Source: DTU032 sp964346175
GTDB taxonomy: Bacteria; Bacillota; Clostridia; Saccharofermentanales; DTU023
Length of the DNA: 64,000 nucleotides
Reading direction: 5' to 3'
NCBI GenBank assembly: GCA_964346175.1
Contig: CAYFTG010000006.1
Coordinates: 1 to 64,000 of the forward strand
Below the pieces are notes generated by a model. It searched no databases, was not told the DNA's origin, and saw nothing but the letters and a program-made list of their open reading frames with translations. Made by a program: the position numbers and the translations under genes. Positions 49,789 through 57,468 of the stretch are shown here, piece after piece (the stretch's first letter is position 1; each line of letters opens with the position of its first letter).

Positions 49789-52617
49789 ATGACTAAGAAA
49801 AATGCAGAAATGCTGAGCCGGGACGAGACACAAGACTCTGTACTGACTCTAGCAGAGGCCTCTATCAGTAGTTCAGACGATGTAGTTAATAAGCTTGAGG
49901 CAGATCCAACGCTAGGTTTGTCTTCTGACACTGCAAGAAAATTACTGGAAACATACGGTCCTAATGAGCTGGCTGAAGAGAAGAAGGAATCTTTCTTCAT
50001 TAAGCTATTGAATCAGTTTAAGGACTTCATGATCATTATTTTGATCATTGCAGCAATAATTTCGGGCGCTTTGGGTGAAATGCTAGATGCCGGTGTTATT
50101 CTGGCAATCGTTATCATTAATGCGTTGCTGGGCGTTTATCAAGAGGGAAAAGCGGAAAGGGCAGTTGAAGCTCTGCAGAAGATGGCTGCTCCTGAAGCAC
50201 ATGTTATACGTGACGGGAAGCTGCAGGTTGTTGCAGCCGCCGATCTGGTGCCTGGAGATCTGGTGCAGTTGGAAGCAGGGAACGTTGTTCCTGCAGATAT
50301 CCGACTGATTCAAAGCCAGAATATGCAGGCAGATGAGTCAGCTTTGACCGGTGAATCAGTGCCTGTCGAAAAGAACGCTGATTTCATGTCGGAAGAAGTG
50401 CTGGGCATAGGCGATCGCCTAAACGTCGTCTATAGCAGTACCGCTATCACCTATGGCCGCGGTGTCGGCATTGTCGTCTCTACCGGACAAAAAACCGAGA
50501 TTGGACGCATAGCATCCAGTCTTACAAGTATTAGTCAGGAAGAGACCCCTTTACAACAAAATTTAAACCGCCTCGGCAAGGTTCTGGGGATTTTAGCCCT
50601 AGCCGTAGTCGCTGTAATCTTTGTTGTAGGATTATTCCAAGGTGGCGATCCCTTACAACTCTTTATGACTGCAGTAGCCCTTGCTGTAGCGGCAATTCCG
50701 GAAGGACTGCCTGCTGTAGTTACAATTGTACTTTCCTTAGGTATGAATCGCATGGCGCGTGAAAATGCTATTGTCAAGCGCCTCTTGGCAGTTGAAACTC
50801 TAGGCAGTGTCGATACTATCTGTAGTGATAAGACGGGAACGCTGACTCAGAATGAGATGACTGTGACAAAGCTCTATGCTGATGGTCGTATCTTTGATGT
50901 GAGTGGCACTGGCTACTCGACTGAAGGTGAAATCAGCAGTACGGACGAAGCAGGTACTGATTCTTCGCAAGCGGTCTTGGATCGGCTGTTTGAGATCGGC
51001 ATTTTGTGTAACGACGCTGTGTTACGCTCCGAAGATGGCGACGTCCAGATGATCGGAGACCCGACAGAAGGCGCTATGTTGGCCGCAGCAGCCAAAGGCT
51101 GCTCTAAAGAGGTCGGTCTTGTGCGCGAAGAGAATCCGCGCATTGATGAGAAGCCTTTTGACTCCGGCCGCAAAATGATGACTGTGGCTGTTACAAGCCT
51201 TCCTGATGCTCCTTTTATTTCTTTGACCAAGGGTGCTCCTGATCGCATCTTGGAACGATCCAATAAAGAGTTGACCGCTGACGGTGTAATCGATTTAACC
51301 GAAGAGCGTCGTCAGGAAATTACCGAAACCAACAGTAGACTTGCACGCTCTGCTTTGCGTGTGCTGGCCTTCGCTTATCGTCCGCATGAAAACGCTGAGT
51401 TTGAGGGTATGGAAGAGGATATGATTTTCGTGGGCTTAATGGGCATGATCGATCCCGCTCGTCCCGAAGTTAAAGACTGTATCCGCATCTGCCATGAGGC
51501 CGGTATCCGTGTTGTTATGATCACAGGTGACCATAAGGAAACCGCTGTCGCCATCGCCAACGACCTCAATCTGAGGAAAGAAGACGATCATGTCTTATCC
51601 GGTTCTGATCTGGATAAGATGAGTTCCGAAGAATTGGCGGAAGCGTCAGAGCATACTTCAGTCTATGCACGTGTTTCACCGGAGAACAAGGTTCAAATAG
51701 TGGATGCCTTGAAATCTGAAGGCCACATTTCCTCGATGACCGGAGACGGTGTCAATGATGCGCCGGCACTGAAACGGGCCGACATCGGTGTTGCAATGGG
51801 CATTACCGGCACCGAAGTTGCCAAGACAGCGTCCGACATGATCCTGACTGATGATAACTTCTCGACTATTGTGCGCGCGGTTGAAGAGGGCAGGGTTATC
51901 TACAACAATATACGCAAAGTAGTAAGCTTCTTACTCTCGTGTAATGTGGGCGAAATCTTGGTCATTTTCATAACCAACATGATCTTGGGACCTGAGTATA
52001 CGCCTTTGATGCCGATTCAGCTTCTCTGGTTAAACCTGGTGACAGACAGCTTCCCGGCCTTGGCCTTGGGTCAAGAAAAGGCGGAAGAGGGGATAATGAA
52101 ATTGCCGCCTCGTAAAGCTGACGCCAAAATATTAGACAGAGAAATGCGAGCTTCTATAGTTGTTCAAGCCATCGCTATTTTAGTGACAGTATTTGCAGCT
52201 TTCAATCTCGGCAGAATCTTCTATCCGGACGTATACCTTGAAGGTGGCCTGTCCGTTGCAAACTTCAGCTTTATGCCTTTGAGAGGCACACAGCCCTCAG
52301 TGGGAGCTCACACCTATGCCTTCATTTGCCTGATTTTGGCAGAGTTGGTCCGGGCGTACTCGAGTCGATCGGAGCGGCACTCAGTCTTCAGTTTGGGTTT
52401 CTTCTCCAATGCAACCTTGAACAAAGCGATCTTGCTCTCTGTAGGACTTACCCTAGCAGTAGTGTATTTGCCCTTTATGAACGATCCCTTCTACACTATT
52501 CCTTTGCAGCTGCGTGACTGGGGTGTAATACTCACACTGGTTTTAATCCCGTTCGCTGCAGGTGAAATCTTTAAAAAGCTGTATCACCGCAGCGGGAAAA
52601 AGAGAAAAGCAGCATAA
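49789..52617 (+). CDS. SERCA-type Ca2+-translocating P-type ATPase
   Basis: A 942-residue type II P-type ATPase that exports cations. Motifs: T-G-E-S-V-P-V-E-K in the actuator domain, P-E-G-L in helix 4, phosphorylation loop D-K-T-G-T-L-T near residue 345, and T-G-D-G-V-N-D-A-P hinge near 647. Helix 5 has S-C-N-V-G-E-I, so both the Asn and Glu of the SERCA site I are present, and helix 6 has N-L-V-T-D. This favours Ca2+ over Na+/K+. Ten membrane helices fit. The ribosome site is GGAGG about 13 bases before ATG 49789, rather far; an internal Met at residue 9 is possible. It is probably cotranscribed with the CNNM gene. Confidence 0.92.
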   Translation: MTKKNAEMLSRDETQDSVLTLAEASISSSDDVVNKLEADPTLGLSSDTARKLLETYGPNELAEEKKESFFIKLLNQFKDFMIIILIIAAIISGALGEMLDAGVILAIVIINALLGVYQEGKAERAVEALQKMAAPEAHVIRDGKLQVVAAADLVPGDLVQLEAGNVVPADIRLIQSQNMQADESALTGESVPVEKNADFMSEEVLGIGDRLNVVYSSTAITYGRGVGIVVSTGQKTEIGRIASSLTSISQEETPLQQNLNRLGKVLGILALAVVAVIFVVGLFQGGDPLQLFMTAVALAVAAIPEGLPAVVTIVLSLGMNRMARENAIVKRLLAVETLGSVDTICSDKTGTLTQNEMTVTKLYADGRIFDVSGTGYSTEGEISSTDEAGTDSSQAVLDRLFEIGILCNDAVLRSEDGDVQMIGDPTEGAMLAAAAKGCSKEVGLVREENPRIDEKPFDSGRKMMTVAVTSLPDAPFISLTKGAPDRILERSNKELTADGVIDLTEERRQEITETNSRLARSALRVLAFAYRPHENAEFEGMEEDMIFVGLMGMIDPARPEVKDCIRICHEAGIRVVMITGDHKETAVAIANDLNLRKEDDHVLSGSDLDKMSSEELAEASEHTSVYARVSPENKVQIVDALKSEGHISSMTGDGVNDAPALKRADIGVAMGITGTEVAKTASDMILTDDNFSTIVRAVEEGRVIYNNIRKVVSFLLSCNVGEILVIFITNMILGPEYTPLMPIQLLWLNLVTDSFPALALGQEKAEEGIMKLPPRKADAKILDREMRASIVVQAIAILVTVFAAFNLGRIFYPDVYLEGGLSVANFSFMPLRGTQPSVGAHTYAFICLILAELVRAYSSRSERHSVFSLGFFSNATLNKAILLSVGLTLAVVYLPFMNDPFYTIPLQLRDWGVILTLVLIPFAAGEIFKKLYHRSGKKRKAA

Positions 52618-52643
52618 AGACTGTTTCTTTACTCACTTTTTGG

Positions 52644-52683
52644 GGGCAGGGTGCTTGACGTCAGCACTCTGCCCTTGTATACT
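52644..52683 (+). promoter_or_regulatory. infC operon promoter with its -35 inside a hairpin loop
   Basis: TTGACG at 52655-52660, a 17-base spacer and TATACT at 52678-52683. The -35 lies in the loop of an 11-bp inverted repeat, GGGCAGGGTGC (52644-52654) and GCACTCTGCCC (52664-52674). The repeat may double as the end of the upstream ATPase transcript, though its T run is poor. Confidence 0.72.
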
Positions 52684-52705
52684 TCTAGTCGATAACAAGT
52701 AGAAG

Positions 52706-52800
52706 TTCCGCTTCTCACCTCCAGCTTCGGTAAAGAGGTCTACAGATACTACATCCTACGGATGCTGTTGTGTGTGAGCGGAAGAAAATCCGCTTTTTTT
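52706..52800 (+). promoter_or_regulatory. infC-rpmI-rplT leader with attenuator (L20-leader-like)
   Basis: A terminator, AGCGGA (52777-52782) and TCCGCT (52789-52794) with a T run, sits 12 bases before the infC ribosome site. An upstream segment TTCCGCT (52706-52712) can pair with the terminator's AGCGGAA, forming an alternative antiterminator. This is how ribosomal protein L20 controls this operon in Bacillus; that L20 does so here is inferred. Confidence 0.65.
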
Positions 52801-52825
52801 ATGCGAAAAACCAAAGGAGGTTAGG

Positions 52826-53356
52826 ATTATCGCTCAACAAAGCCGCAGAGGTCATCTCATTAACAGGGAAATTACTTTTCCCGAAGTCCGACTTGTCGCT
52901 GAAGATGGCGAAATGATAGGAGTCGTTTCTCTTGAAGAGGCTCTTTCCAGAGCTGAAGCAGCTGAATTGGATTTAGTGCTGATGTCACCGAACAAAGATA
53001 ACCCGGTAGCCAAATTGATGGACTACGGAAAGTATACGTTCGATCTGGACAAGAAGAAACGCGAAGCCAAGAAACACCAGAAGACGATTCAAGTAAAAGA
53101 AGTTCAAATAAAACTGACTACTGAGGAGCATGACTTTAACGTCAAGGTCAGAAATGCAATCCGCTTTTTGGAAAATGGCGATCGCGTTAAAGTAGTTATT
53201 CGTTTTCGTGGAAGAGAGATGGCTTTCAGAGACCAGGGCTTCGATGTCATGCAGAAAGTTGCCGATGCAGTCAGTGAAGTCGGTGTCGTTGACAAGGCTC
53301 CACAATCGGAAGGCAGGAATATGACTATGTTCCTGGCGCCTATTACAGAGAAATAA
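52826..53356 (+). CDS. infC: translation initiation factor IF-3
   Basis: A 176-residue IF-3 with both domains: the N-domain (L-I-N-R-E-I, G-V-V-S-L-E-E-A-L) and C-domain (K-V-R-N-A-I-R-F-L, R-F-R-G-R-E-M). It checks initiator tRNA and start codons on the 30S subunit. No ATG or GTG fits the conserved N-terminus. The likely start is ATT 52826, or the ATC after it, following AAAGGAGGT. An ATT start is typical for infC and lets IF-3 repress its own translation. The ATG at 52913 would cut off the first 29 residues. It heads the infC-rpmI-rplT operon. Confidence 0.93.
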   Translation: MIAQQSRRGHLINREITFPEVRLVAEDGEMIGVVSLEEALSRAEAAELDLVLMSPNKDNPVAKLMDYGKYTFDLDKKKREAKKHQKTIQVKEVQIKLTTEEHDFNVKVRNAIRFLENGDRVKVVIRFRGREMAFRDQGFDVMQKVADAVSEVGVVDKAPQSEGRNMTMFLAPITEK

Positions 53357-53485
53357 CTGCACGATTAATTTAGTAAATTTGAGATAGGCGAATTAGCAAA
53401 GATAATTGCGCCCGGCTTATTTTAGGGAAAATTCCACTTAAGTCAGGCTGATTTAGATAACAATTTAGCAGAAGGGGGTATTTTT

Positions 53486-53683
53486 ATGCCTAAGCAGAAA
53501 TCACACAGCTCGTCAAAGAAACGCTTCAGAGTAACGGGGACGGGAAAGTTCAGGCGCAACAAAGCATTCAAGAAGCATATTCTGACTAAGAAAGCGCCGA
53601 AACGTAAACGCCAATTGCGCAAGTCAGTGATAGTTTCTGATTCCGATCAGAAACGTTTACGTAAATTATTACCTTATAAATAA
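53486..53683 (+). CDS. rpmI: 50S ribosomal protein bL35
   Basis: A 65-residue very basic protein of normal length. It begins P-K-Q-K-S-H-S-S-S-K-K-R-F and has the family segment H-I-L-T-K-K-A-P-K-R-K-R. AAGGGGG precedes the ATG. It follows infC by 129 bases, in which I found no further signal, and precedes rplT by 25. Confidence 0.95.
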   Translation: MPKQKSHSSSKKRFRVTGTGKFRRNKAFKKHILTKKAPKRKRQLRKSVIVSDSDQKRLRKLLPYK

Positions 53684-53708
53684 GTCGTAACCACTAAGGA
53701 GGAATATT

Positions 53709-54068
53709 ATGGCTAGAGTAAAAAGGGGTCCTAAAGCCCGTCGTCGTCATAAAAAGATTATTAAGCAGGCTAAAGGTTATTTTGGCCGCAAGAGTAAGTT
53801 ATACAAAGTCGCCAATCAGGCCGTATTGAAGTCAGGCCAGTACGCTTACAACGATCGTAGACGCAAAAAGCGCGATTTCCGTCGTCTCTGGATCAGCCGC
53901 ATCAATGCTGAAGCCCGCCAGAACGGTATGTCCTACAGCCGTTTCATGAACGGACTGTCTACAGCAGGTGTCGGATTAGACCGCAAGGTGTTGGCAGACT
54001 TGGCTGTTAATGATAAAGAGGCGTTTGCCGGCTTAGTCACAGTTGCTCAAGAAGCACTGAAGCACTAA
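53709..54068 (+). CDS. rplT: 50S ribosomal protein bL20
   Basis: A 119-residue protein of standard length, starting A-R-V-K-R-G-P-K-A-R-R-R-H-K-K and with F-R-R-L-W-I-S-R-I-N-A near residue 60. It is an early 23S rRNA binder, and in Bacillus it is the repressor that acts on the leader of this same operon. AAGGAGG lies 7-8 bases before the ATG. A terminator follows. Confidence 0.97.
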   Translation: MARVKRGPKARRRHKKIIKQAKGYFGRKSKLYKVANQAVLKSGQYAYNDRRRKKRDFRRLWISRINAEARQNGMSYSRFMNGLSTAGVGLDRKVLADLAVNDKEAFAGLVTVAQEALKH

Positions 54069-54089
54069 GCGCTTAAGACCAGATTAGAA

Positions 54090-54118
54090 GGGGAGTGCAT
54101 ATACTCCCCATTCTTTTT
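54090..54118 (+). terminator. intrinsic terminator after rplT
   Basis: GGGGAGT (54090-54096) pairs with ACTCCCC (54103-54109) over a 6-base loop, followed by TTCTTTTTGTTTTTT. The next ATG begins directly after the T tract. Confidence 0.88.
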
Positions 54119-54125
54119 GTTTTTT

Positions 54126-54920
54126 ATGCGTTCAATAGATTCCGACAAAAATATTCTTTACCGTAAGCTAATGGCTCAGGGTACTGCGCGCGAGTTCAAA
54201 AAGACGAATTGGATCTTAATTGAAGGTCTTCGCCAGATTGAAGAAGCTTTGCAAGCCGGTGCTGATTTGGACTATCTTGTTTTTTCTGATGATGAGAAGG
54301 GCGAGTCTTTACGGCTGCAGCTAGAGGAGAAATCAGCTGATTTATTAGAGCAGCTTGATGAGGATCAGTTGATACTTATGCGCTGCGATCTTTTTCAGCG
54401 CATAGCGGAGACTAAGACGCCTGCGGGAGTTTTAGCTGTTTTGCAAGCTCAGCGCAGGCCTTTAAAAGAGATTCAGGGATTAAACAGCTTGGTTCTGATT
54501 GATGTTCAAGATCCCGGCAACGTCGGCACGCTTATCCGCAGTGCAGACGCTTTCGCTATCAAGCAGGTCGTCTTGTTGGGGGCTAGTGCATCTCCTTGGC
54601 TCAACAAAACCCTACGAGCAGCCATGGGCTCTATCTTTCACGTCAACATATTTGAAGAGAAAGATACACAAGCAGGTCTTGATTTGCTCCGGCAAAAAAG
54701 GTTTAAGCTGCTTGCTATGGACACTTCAGGGACAGATATCCGTCAGCTAGAGTTCGGTTCAAAGAACTATGGACTGATCTTAGGTAATGAGGCTAATGGT
54801 TTACCCGAGCAAGTTCTGCAGCAAGTTGAAGAAGTCATTAGAATAGATATGCCGGGCTCTGCGGAGTCGCTTAATGTCGCAATCGCGGGTGCAATCGCAC
54901 TCTACGAGTTGAATCGATAG
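54126..54920 (+). CDS. SpoU/TrmH-family RNA 2'-O-methyltransferase
   Basis: A 264-residue two-domain enzyme. A substrate-binding N-domain has N-W-I-L-I-E-G-L-R near residue 28 and E-T-K-T-P-A-G-V near 98. The SPOUT knot domain has the three SpoU motifs: D-V-Q-D-P-G-N-V-G-T-L-I-R near 127, L-I-L-G-N-E-A-N-G-L near 220, and S-L-N-V-A-I-A-G-A near 245. It likely methylates a ribose in 23S rRNA (RlmB or TsnR type); the site is unknown. ATG 54126 has no ribosome site, because the upstream purine tract lies within the rplT terminator. A TTG at 54117 is an alternative. Confidence 0.88.
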   Translation: MRSIDSDKNILYRKLMAQGTAREFKKTNWILIEGLRQIEEALQAGADLDYLVFSDDEKGESLRLQLEEKSADLLEQLDEDQLILMRCDLFQRIAETKTPAGVLAVLQAQRRPLKEIQGLNSLVLIDVQDPGNVGTLIRSADAFAIKQVVLLGASASPWLNKTLRAAMGSIFHVNIFEEKDTQAGLDLLRQKRFKLLAMDTSGTDIRQLEFGSKNYGLILGNEANGLPEQVLQQVEEVIRIDMPGSAESLNVAIAGAIALYELNR

Positions 54921-54939
54921 ATTTAGTTCTGCTTATAAG

Positions 54940-55892
54940 CTGGCGGCTTTCTTAGATTGGTTCTTTATAACGGTTCCTAACACTAACTCCGGCGTGCAGG
55001 ATCCGATTTATGGGATAGCCATGGAGAACGTCAGGTGGGCTTTGATCTCATTCTGGCTTGCTTTCTTGTTTTTTCTAATTTCTCGTAAGCAACAGTTTGC
55101 AAAGCGCACTTCTCGTATCGTCTTTCTTGGAGCATTAAATGTACTGATAGTTTTGTGTGGCAGCAGATATCTACTGCGGTCCGGCGATTATGTTCTACAG
55201 CGAGATGAACGACCACACGGCATTTTGGAAGGAGAGAGTACTTATCGTTTGGGCGGCAAGCAAGAGGGGAGGTTTGATGCCAACTTTAGTATTGAGTCTT
55301 ACGATCTCGTTTTCGATATAGATCGTGTCTTAGTCGGACAAGCTACGCTGCAGCTGGCAGAAAACAATGAGACCTCTTATCCTTTTACGTTGCATCACGG
55401 CTACGAAGTATCTAAGGTTGAAGACAGCAATGGCGAGGAAGTAGCTTATGAGCGCAAGGGAGATAATTTGCTGGTGCAGCCCGGAAAGCCTCTAAGCAGC
55501 CTGACGGTGTATTACAAAGGATTCGCGGGAAAATATTATAGTAATCGTCAAGCCATCCTGTTGCCGGCATATGTTGCTTATTACCCTTTGCCCGGAAGAA
55601 TACCTCTGTGGGATTATGAGAGAAGTAACTAGTTACGGCTTGGATAGTTTATTCAGCTATAAAGGATGATAAATATAGCGGTCGCATTTCTTTTCCGCTT
55701 TACTTTCTTTCACTTCTAATTATGACTTTTGTTGAGCAAGCATCCCCTTATCTTAGACTTGGCTTGAGTATTGCTGTTTACGTTGTTCTCTATGCAATGT
55801 TCACGCTCTTTAAGCGCAGGTACCACGCAAACAGTAATACTGAATCAATAGATAAGGCTGGAGAAAATAGCCCGGTAGTAACGAAAAATTGA
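54940..55892 (+). pseudogene. decayed membrane protein resembling an ABC-2 permease with an extracellular M1-like domain
   Basis: An open frame from 54940 to the TAG at 55632 encodes one membrane helix near E-N-V-R-W-A-L-I-S-F-W. A beta-rich segment follows with F-T-L-H-H-G-Y-E-V and L-P-A-Y-V-A-Y-Y-P-L-P-G. I associate this pattern with the extracellular domain of some Clostridium/Bacillus ABC-2 permeases. It has no convincing start, and the usual N-terminal half is missing. A different frame is open from 55629 to 55892 and encodes a membrane-like stretch (S-F-P-L-Y-F-L-S-L-L-I-M-T-F), consistent with a frameshift near 55625. Short independent genes such as ATG 55722 (56 codons) cannot be excluded. 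Confidence 0.45.
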
Positions 55893-55922
55893 TTTTCACA
55901 CCTTAAAACCAAGTCAAAGCTC

Positions 55923-55938
55923 TAGGAAAATTTTCCTA
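55923..55938. repeat. perfect 16-base palindrome
   Basis: TAGGAAAATTTTCCTA reads the same on both strands and lies 11 bases upstream of the tRNA-Glu promoter -35. It could be an operator or an unlooped cruciform-type sequence; no factor is known to me. Confidence 0.4.
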
Positions 55939-55949
55939 TCATTATTAGC

Positions 55950-55978
55950 TTGCGCTGCATTTCACTAACTGATATAAT
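55950..55978 (+). promoter_or_regulatory. promoter of tRNA-Glu
   Basis: TTGCGC at 55950-55955, a 17-base spacer and a consensus TATAAT at 55973-55978, 14 bases before the tRNA. Confidence 0.75.
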
Positions 55979-55992
55979 GCAGCAGCGCTTGC

Positions 55993-56067
55993 GGCCCTAT
56001 GGTCAAGCGGTTAAGACGTCGCCCTCTCAAGGCGAAATCACGGGTTCGATTCCCGTTAGGGTCACCA
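55993..56067 (+). tRNA. tRNA-Glu (anticodon CTC)
   Basis: 75 nt with encoded CCA. Acceptor GGCCCTA pairs with TAGGGTC (one G-U); anticodon stem CGCC region with loop CTCTCAA, anticodon CTC; T arm ACGGG-TTCGATT-CCCGT. It reads GAG codons. Confidence 0.96.
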
Positions 56068-56068
56068 G

Positions 56069-56102
56069 AACCTCTGTGGCAGTTAGTCGCAGGGGTTTTT
56101 CT
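56069..56102 (+). terminator. intrinsic terminator after tRNA-Glu
   Basis: AACCTCTG (56069-56076) pairs with CAGGGGTT (56090-56097, one G-U pair), followed by T residues. Confidence 0.8.
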
Positions 56103-56137
56103 ATTCGCTTTCCACAAATAAAACAAATATTTTTAGA

Positions 56138-56166
56138 TTGACAAGTTTAGGAAGAAGCAGTATCTT
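56138..56166 (+). promoter_or_regulatory. promoter of the ABC-importer operon
   Basis: TTGACA at 56138-56143, a 17-base spacer and TATCTT at 56161-56166. The transcript would begin near a hairpin, GCAACT (56174-56179) with AGTTGC (56194-56199). Confidence 0.7.
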
Positions 56167-56230
56167 ATCACTAGCAACTTACTCAACAAAAACAGTTGCC
56201 TTGATATTGCACTAATGTGAGGAGGTCAGC

Positions 56231-56266
56231 ATGTTGCTCAGCGAATGGGCAAGGAGGAAAAAATGA
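56231..56266 (+). CDS. 11-residue leader peptide coupled to the binding-protein gene
   Basis: ATG 56231 follows GAGGAGGT by 4 bases and encodes M-L-L-S-E-W-A-R-R-K-K before TGA. The stop overlaps the next start as ATGA, and the codons for A-R-R-K contain the AAGGAGG site of the downstream gene. Ribosomes finishing here could restart at once on the lipoprotein gene. The basic end may cause pausing; that is inference. Confidence 0.45.
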   Translation: MLLSEWARRKK

Positions 56267-57447
56267 AAAAATCTAAACATATTGTATTGAGCCTGCTTCT
56301 AGCCTTGGCGATAGCACTTGGAGCTGCAGCTTGTGCTCCCTCGGAACCGCCGGCAGAAACTACGCCCTCGAAACCCGTCGTTTCTGACCCTGTCGATACA
56401 GACGCACCGACACCTGAAACTACAGTGTCGGCGACTGAAGCACCAACTGATTCTGCTGAACCTGATACTTTCGTCTTTACTGATTCAGCGGGTAGGGAAG
56501 TTGAGTTACCGACGACAATTGATAGAATCGTTCCTTCAGGACCTTTGGCCCAACAGTTCTTGCTGAGCATCGGTGGTGACAAGATGGTTGCACTGAGTCG
56601 TTCGTTGAGTGATAGCGCAGCACATTATCTTGGTGGTCACTATCAAGAGCTTCCTGAGATCGGCCAATTCTTCGGTTCAGAGGACATTAACATGGAGCAA
56701 CTAGCAGCGCTGGAGCCGCAAGTGGTGATCGATATCGGTGAACCAAAAGACAATATTGGGGCCGACATGGATACAATTACTGAGCAAACAGGTATTCCGG
56801 CAATATTTATCGAGGCTGGTCTGCACAATGCGGGTGATGCTTATCGTACGCTGGGTTCTCTCTTGGACAAAGAGGAATTGGGCGAGCGTTTAGGTGAATA
56901 CTGTGATGACGTTTACACTAGTGTGACCGAAACAATGGCAGAAATCGCTGAAGAAGACCGTCTAACCTTTGCTTATCTCTTAGGTGAGACCGGCCTGAAT
57001 GCTTTAGCTAAGGATACTTACCACTCGACTATCATGGACATGCTCGGCACTAACGTTGTTGACATTGACAACCCTTCTTCACGTGGGGCAGGCGACGAGA
57101 TTAACATGGAACAATTGATTTTATGGGATCCGGAATACATCTTTTTCGCTTCCGGTTCAGTTTATGATGATGCAGCCACTGATCCCTCCTTTAGCACCTT
57201 AAGCGCTATCAAAGAAGGGAAGTACTTTGAGGTTCCCGGTCAGCCGTATAATTGGCTCGGAGCTCCTCCTTCGGTCAACCGCTATATGGGCTTGCAGTGG
57301 ATGGCGCATATCCTGTATCCTGATGTTTTCACAGAAGATATAGAAAGCATAACGACTGAGTACTATGATCTCTTCTATGATTATGATCTCAGCTCAGAAG
57401 AATATGCGGAAATGATGGAAAACTCTGTTTTAGTCACTGTTCCGTAA
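56263..57447 (+). CDS. ABC-importer substrate-binding lipoprotein (iron/cobalamin type)
   Basis: A 394-residue lipoprotein of the FecB/BtuF (periplasmic-binding type 3) fold. Residues 1-22 form a signal peptide ending at a lipobox L-G-A-A-A-C, followed by a Pro/Thr/Glu-rich linker of about 50 residues. The binding domain opens with F-T-D-S-A-G-R-E-V-E-L-P and has the long central helix expected for this class. The ligand is most likely a ferric siderophore, haem or cobalamin; it is not decidable here. AAGGAGG is 5 bases before ATG 56263; a GTG/ATG at 56245 reads through that site and is less likely. Permease and ATPase genes follow. Confidence 0.9.
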   Translation: MKKSKHIVLSLLLALAIALGAAACAPSEPPAETTPSKPVVSDPVDTDAPTPETTVSATEAPTDSAEPDTFVFTDSAGREVELPTTIDRIVPSGPLAQQFLLSIGGDKMVALSRSLSDSAAHYLGGHYQELPEIGQFFGSEDINMEQLAALEPQVVIDIGEPKDNIGADMDTITEQTGIPAIFIEAGLHNAGDAYRTLGSLLDKEELGERLGEYCDDVYTSVTETMAEIAEEDRLTFAYLLGETGLNALAKDTYHSTIMDMLGTNVVDIDNPSSRGAGDEINMEQLILWDPEYIFFASGSVYDDAATDPSFSTLSAIKEGKYFEVPGQPYNWLGAPPSVNRYMGLQWMAHILYPDVFTEDIESITTEYYDLFYDYDLSSEEYAEMMENSVLVTVP

Positions 57448-57468
57448 GGTGTGATTGGTAATTAATAG

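Noticed and set aside
52913..53356. IF-3 starting at ATG 52913
   Set aside because: This removes the conserved first 29 residues and has no ribosome site. ATT 52826 after AAAGGAGGT fits the family.
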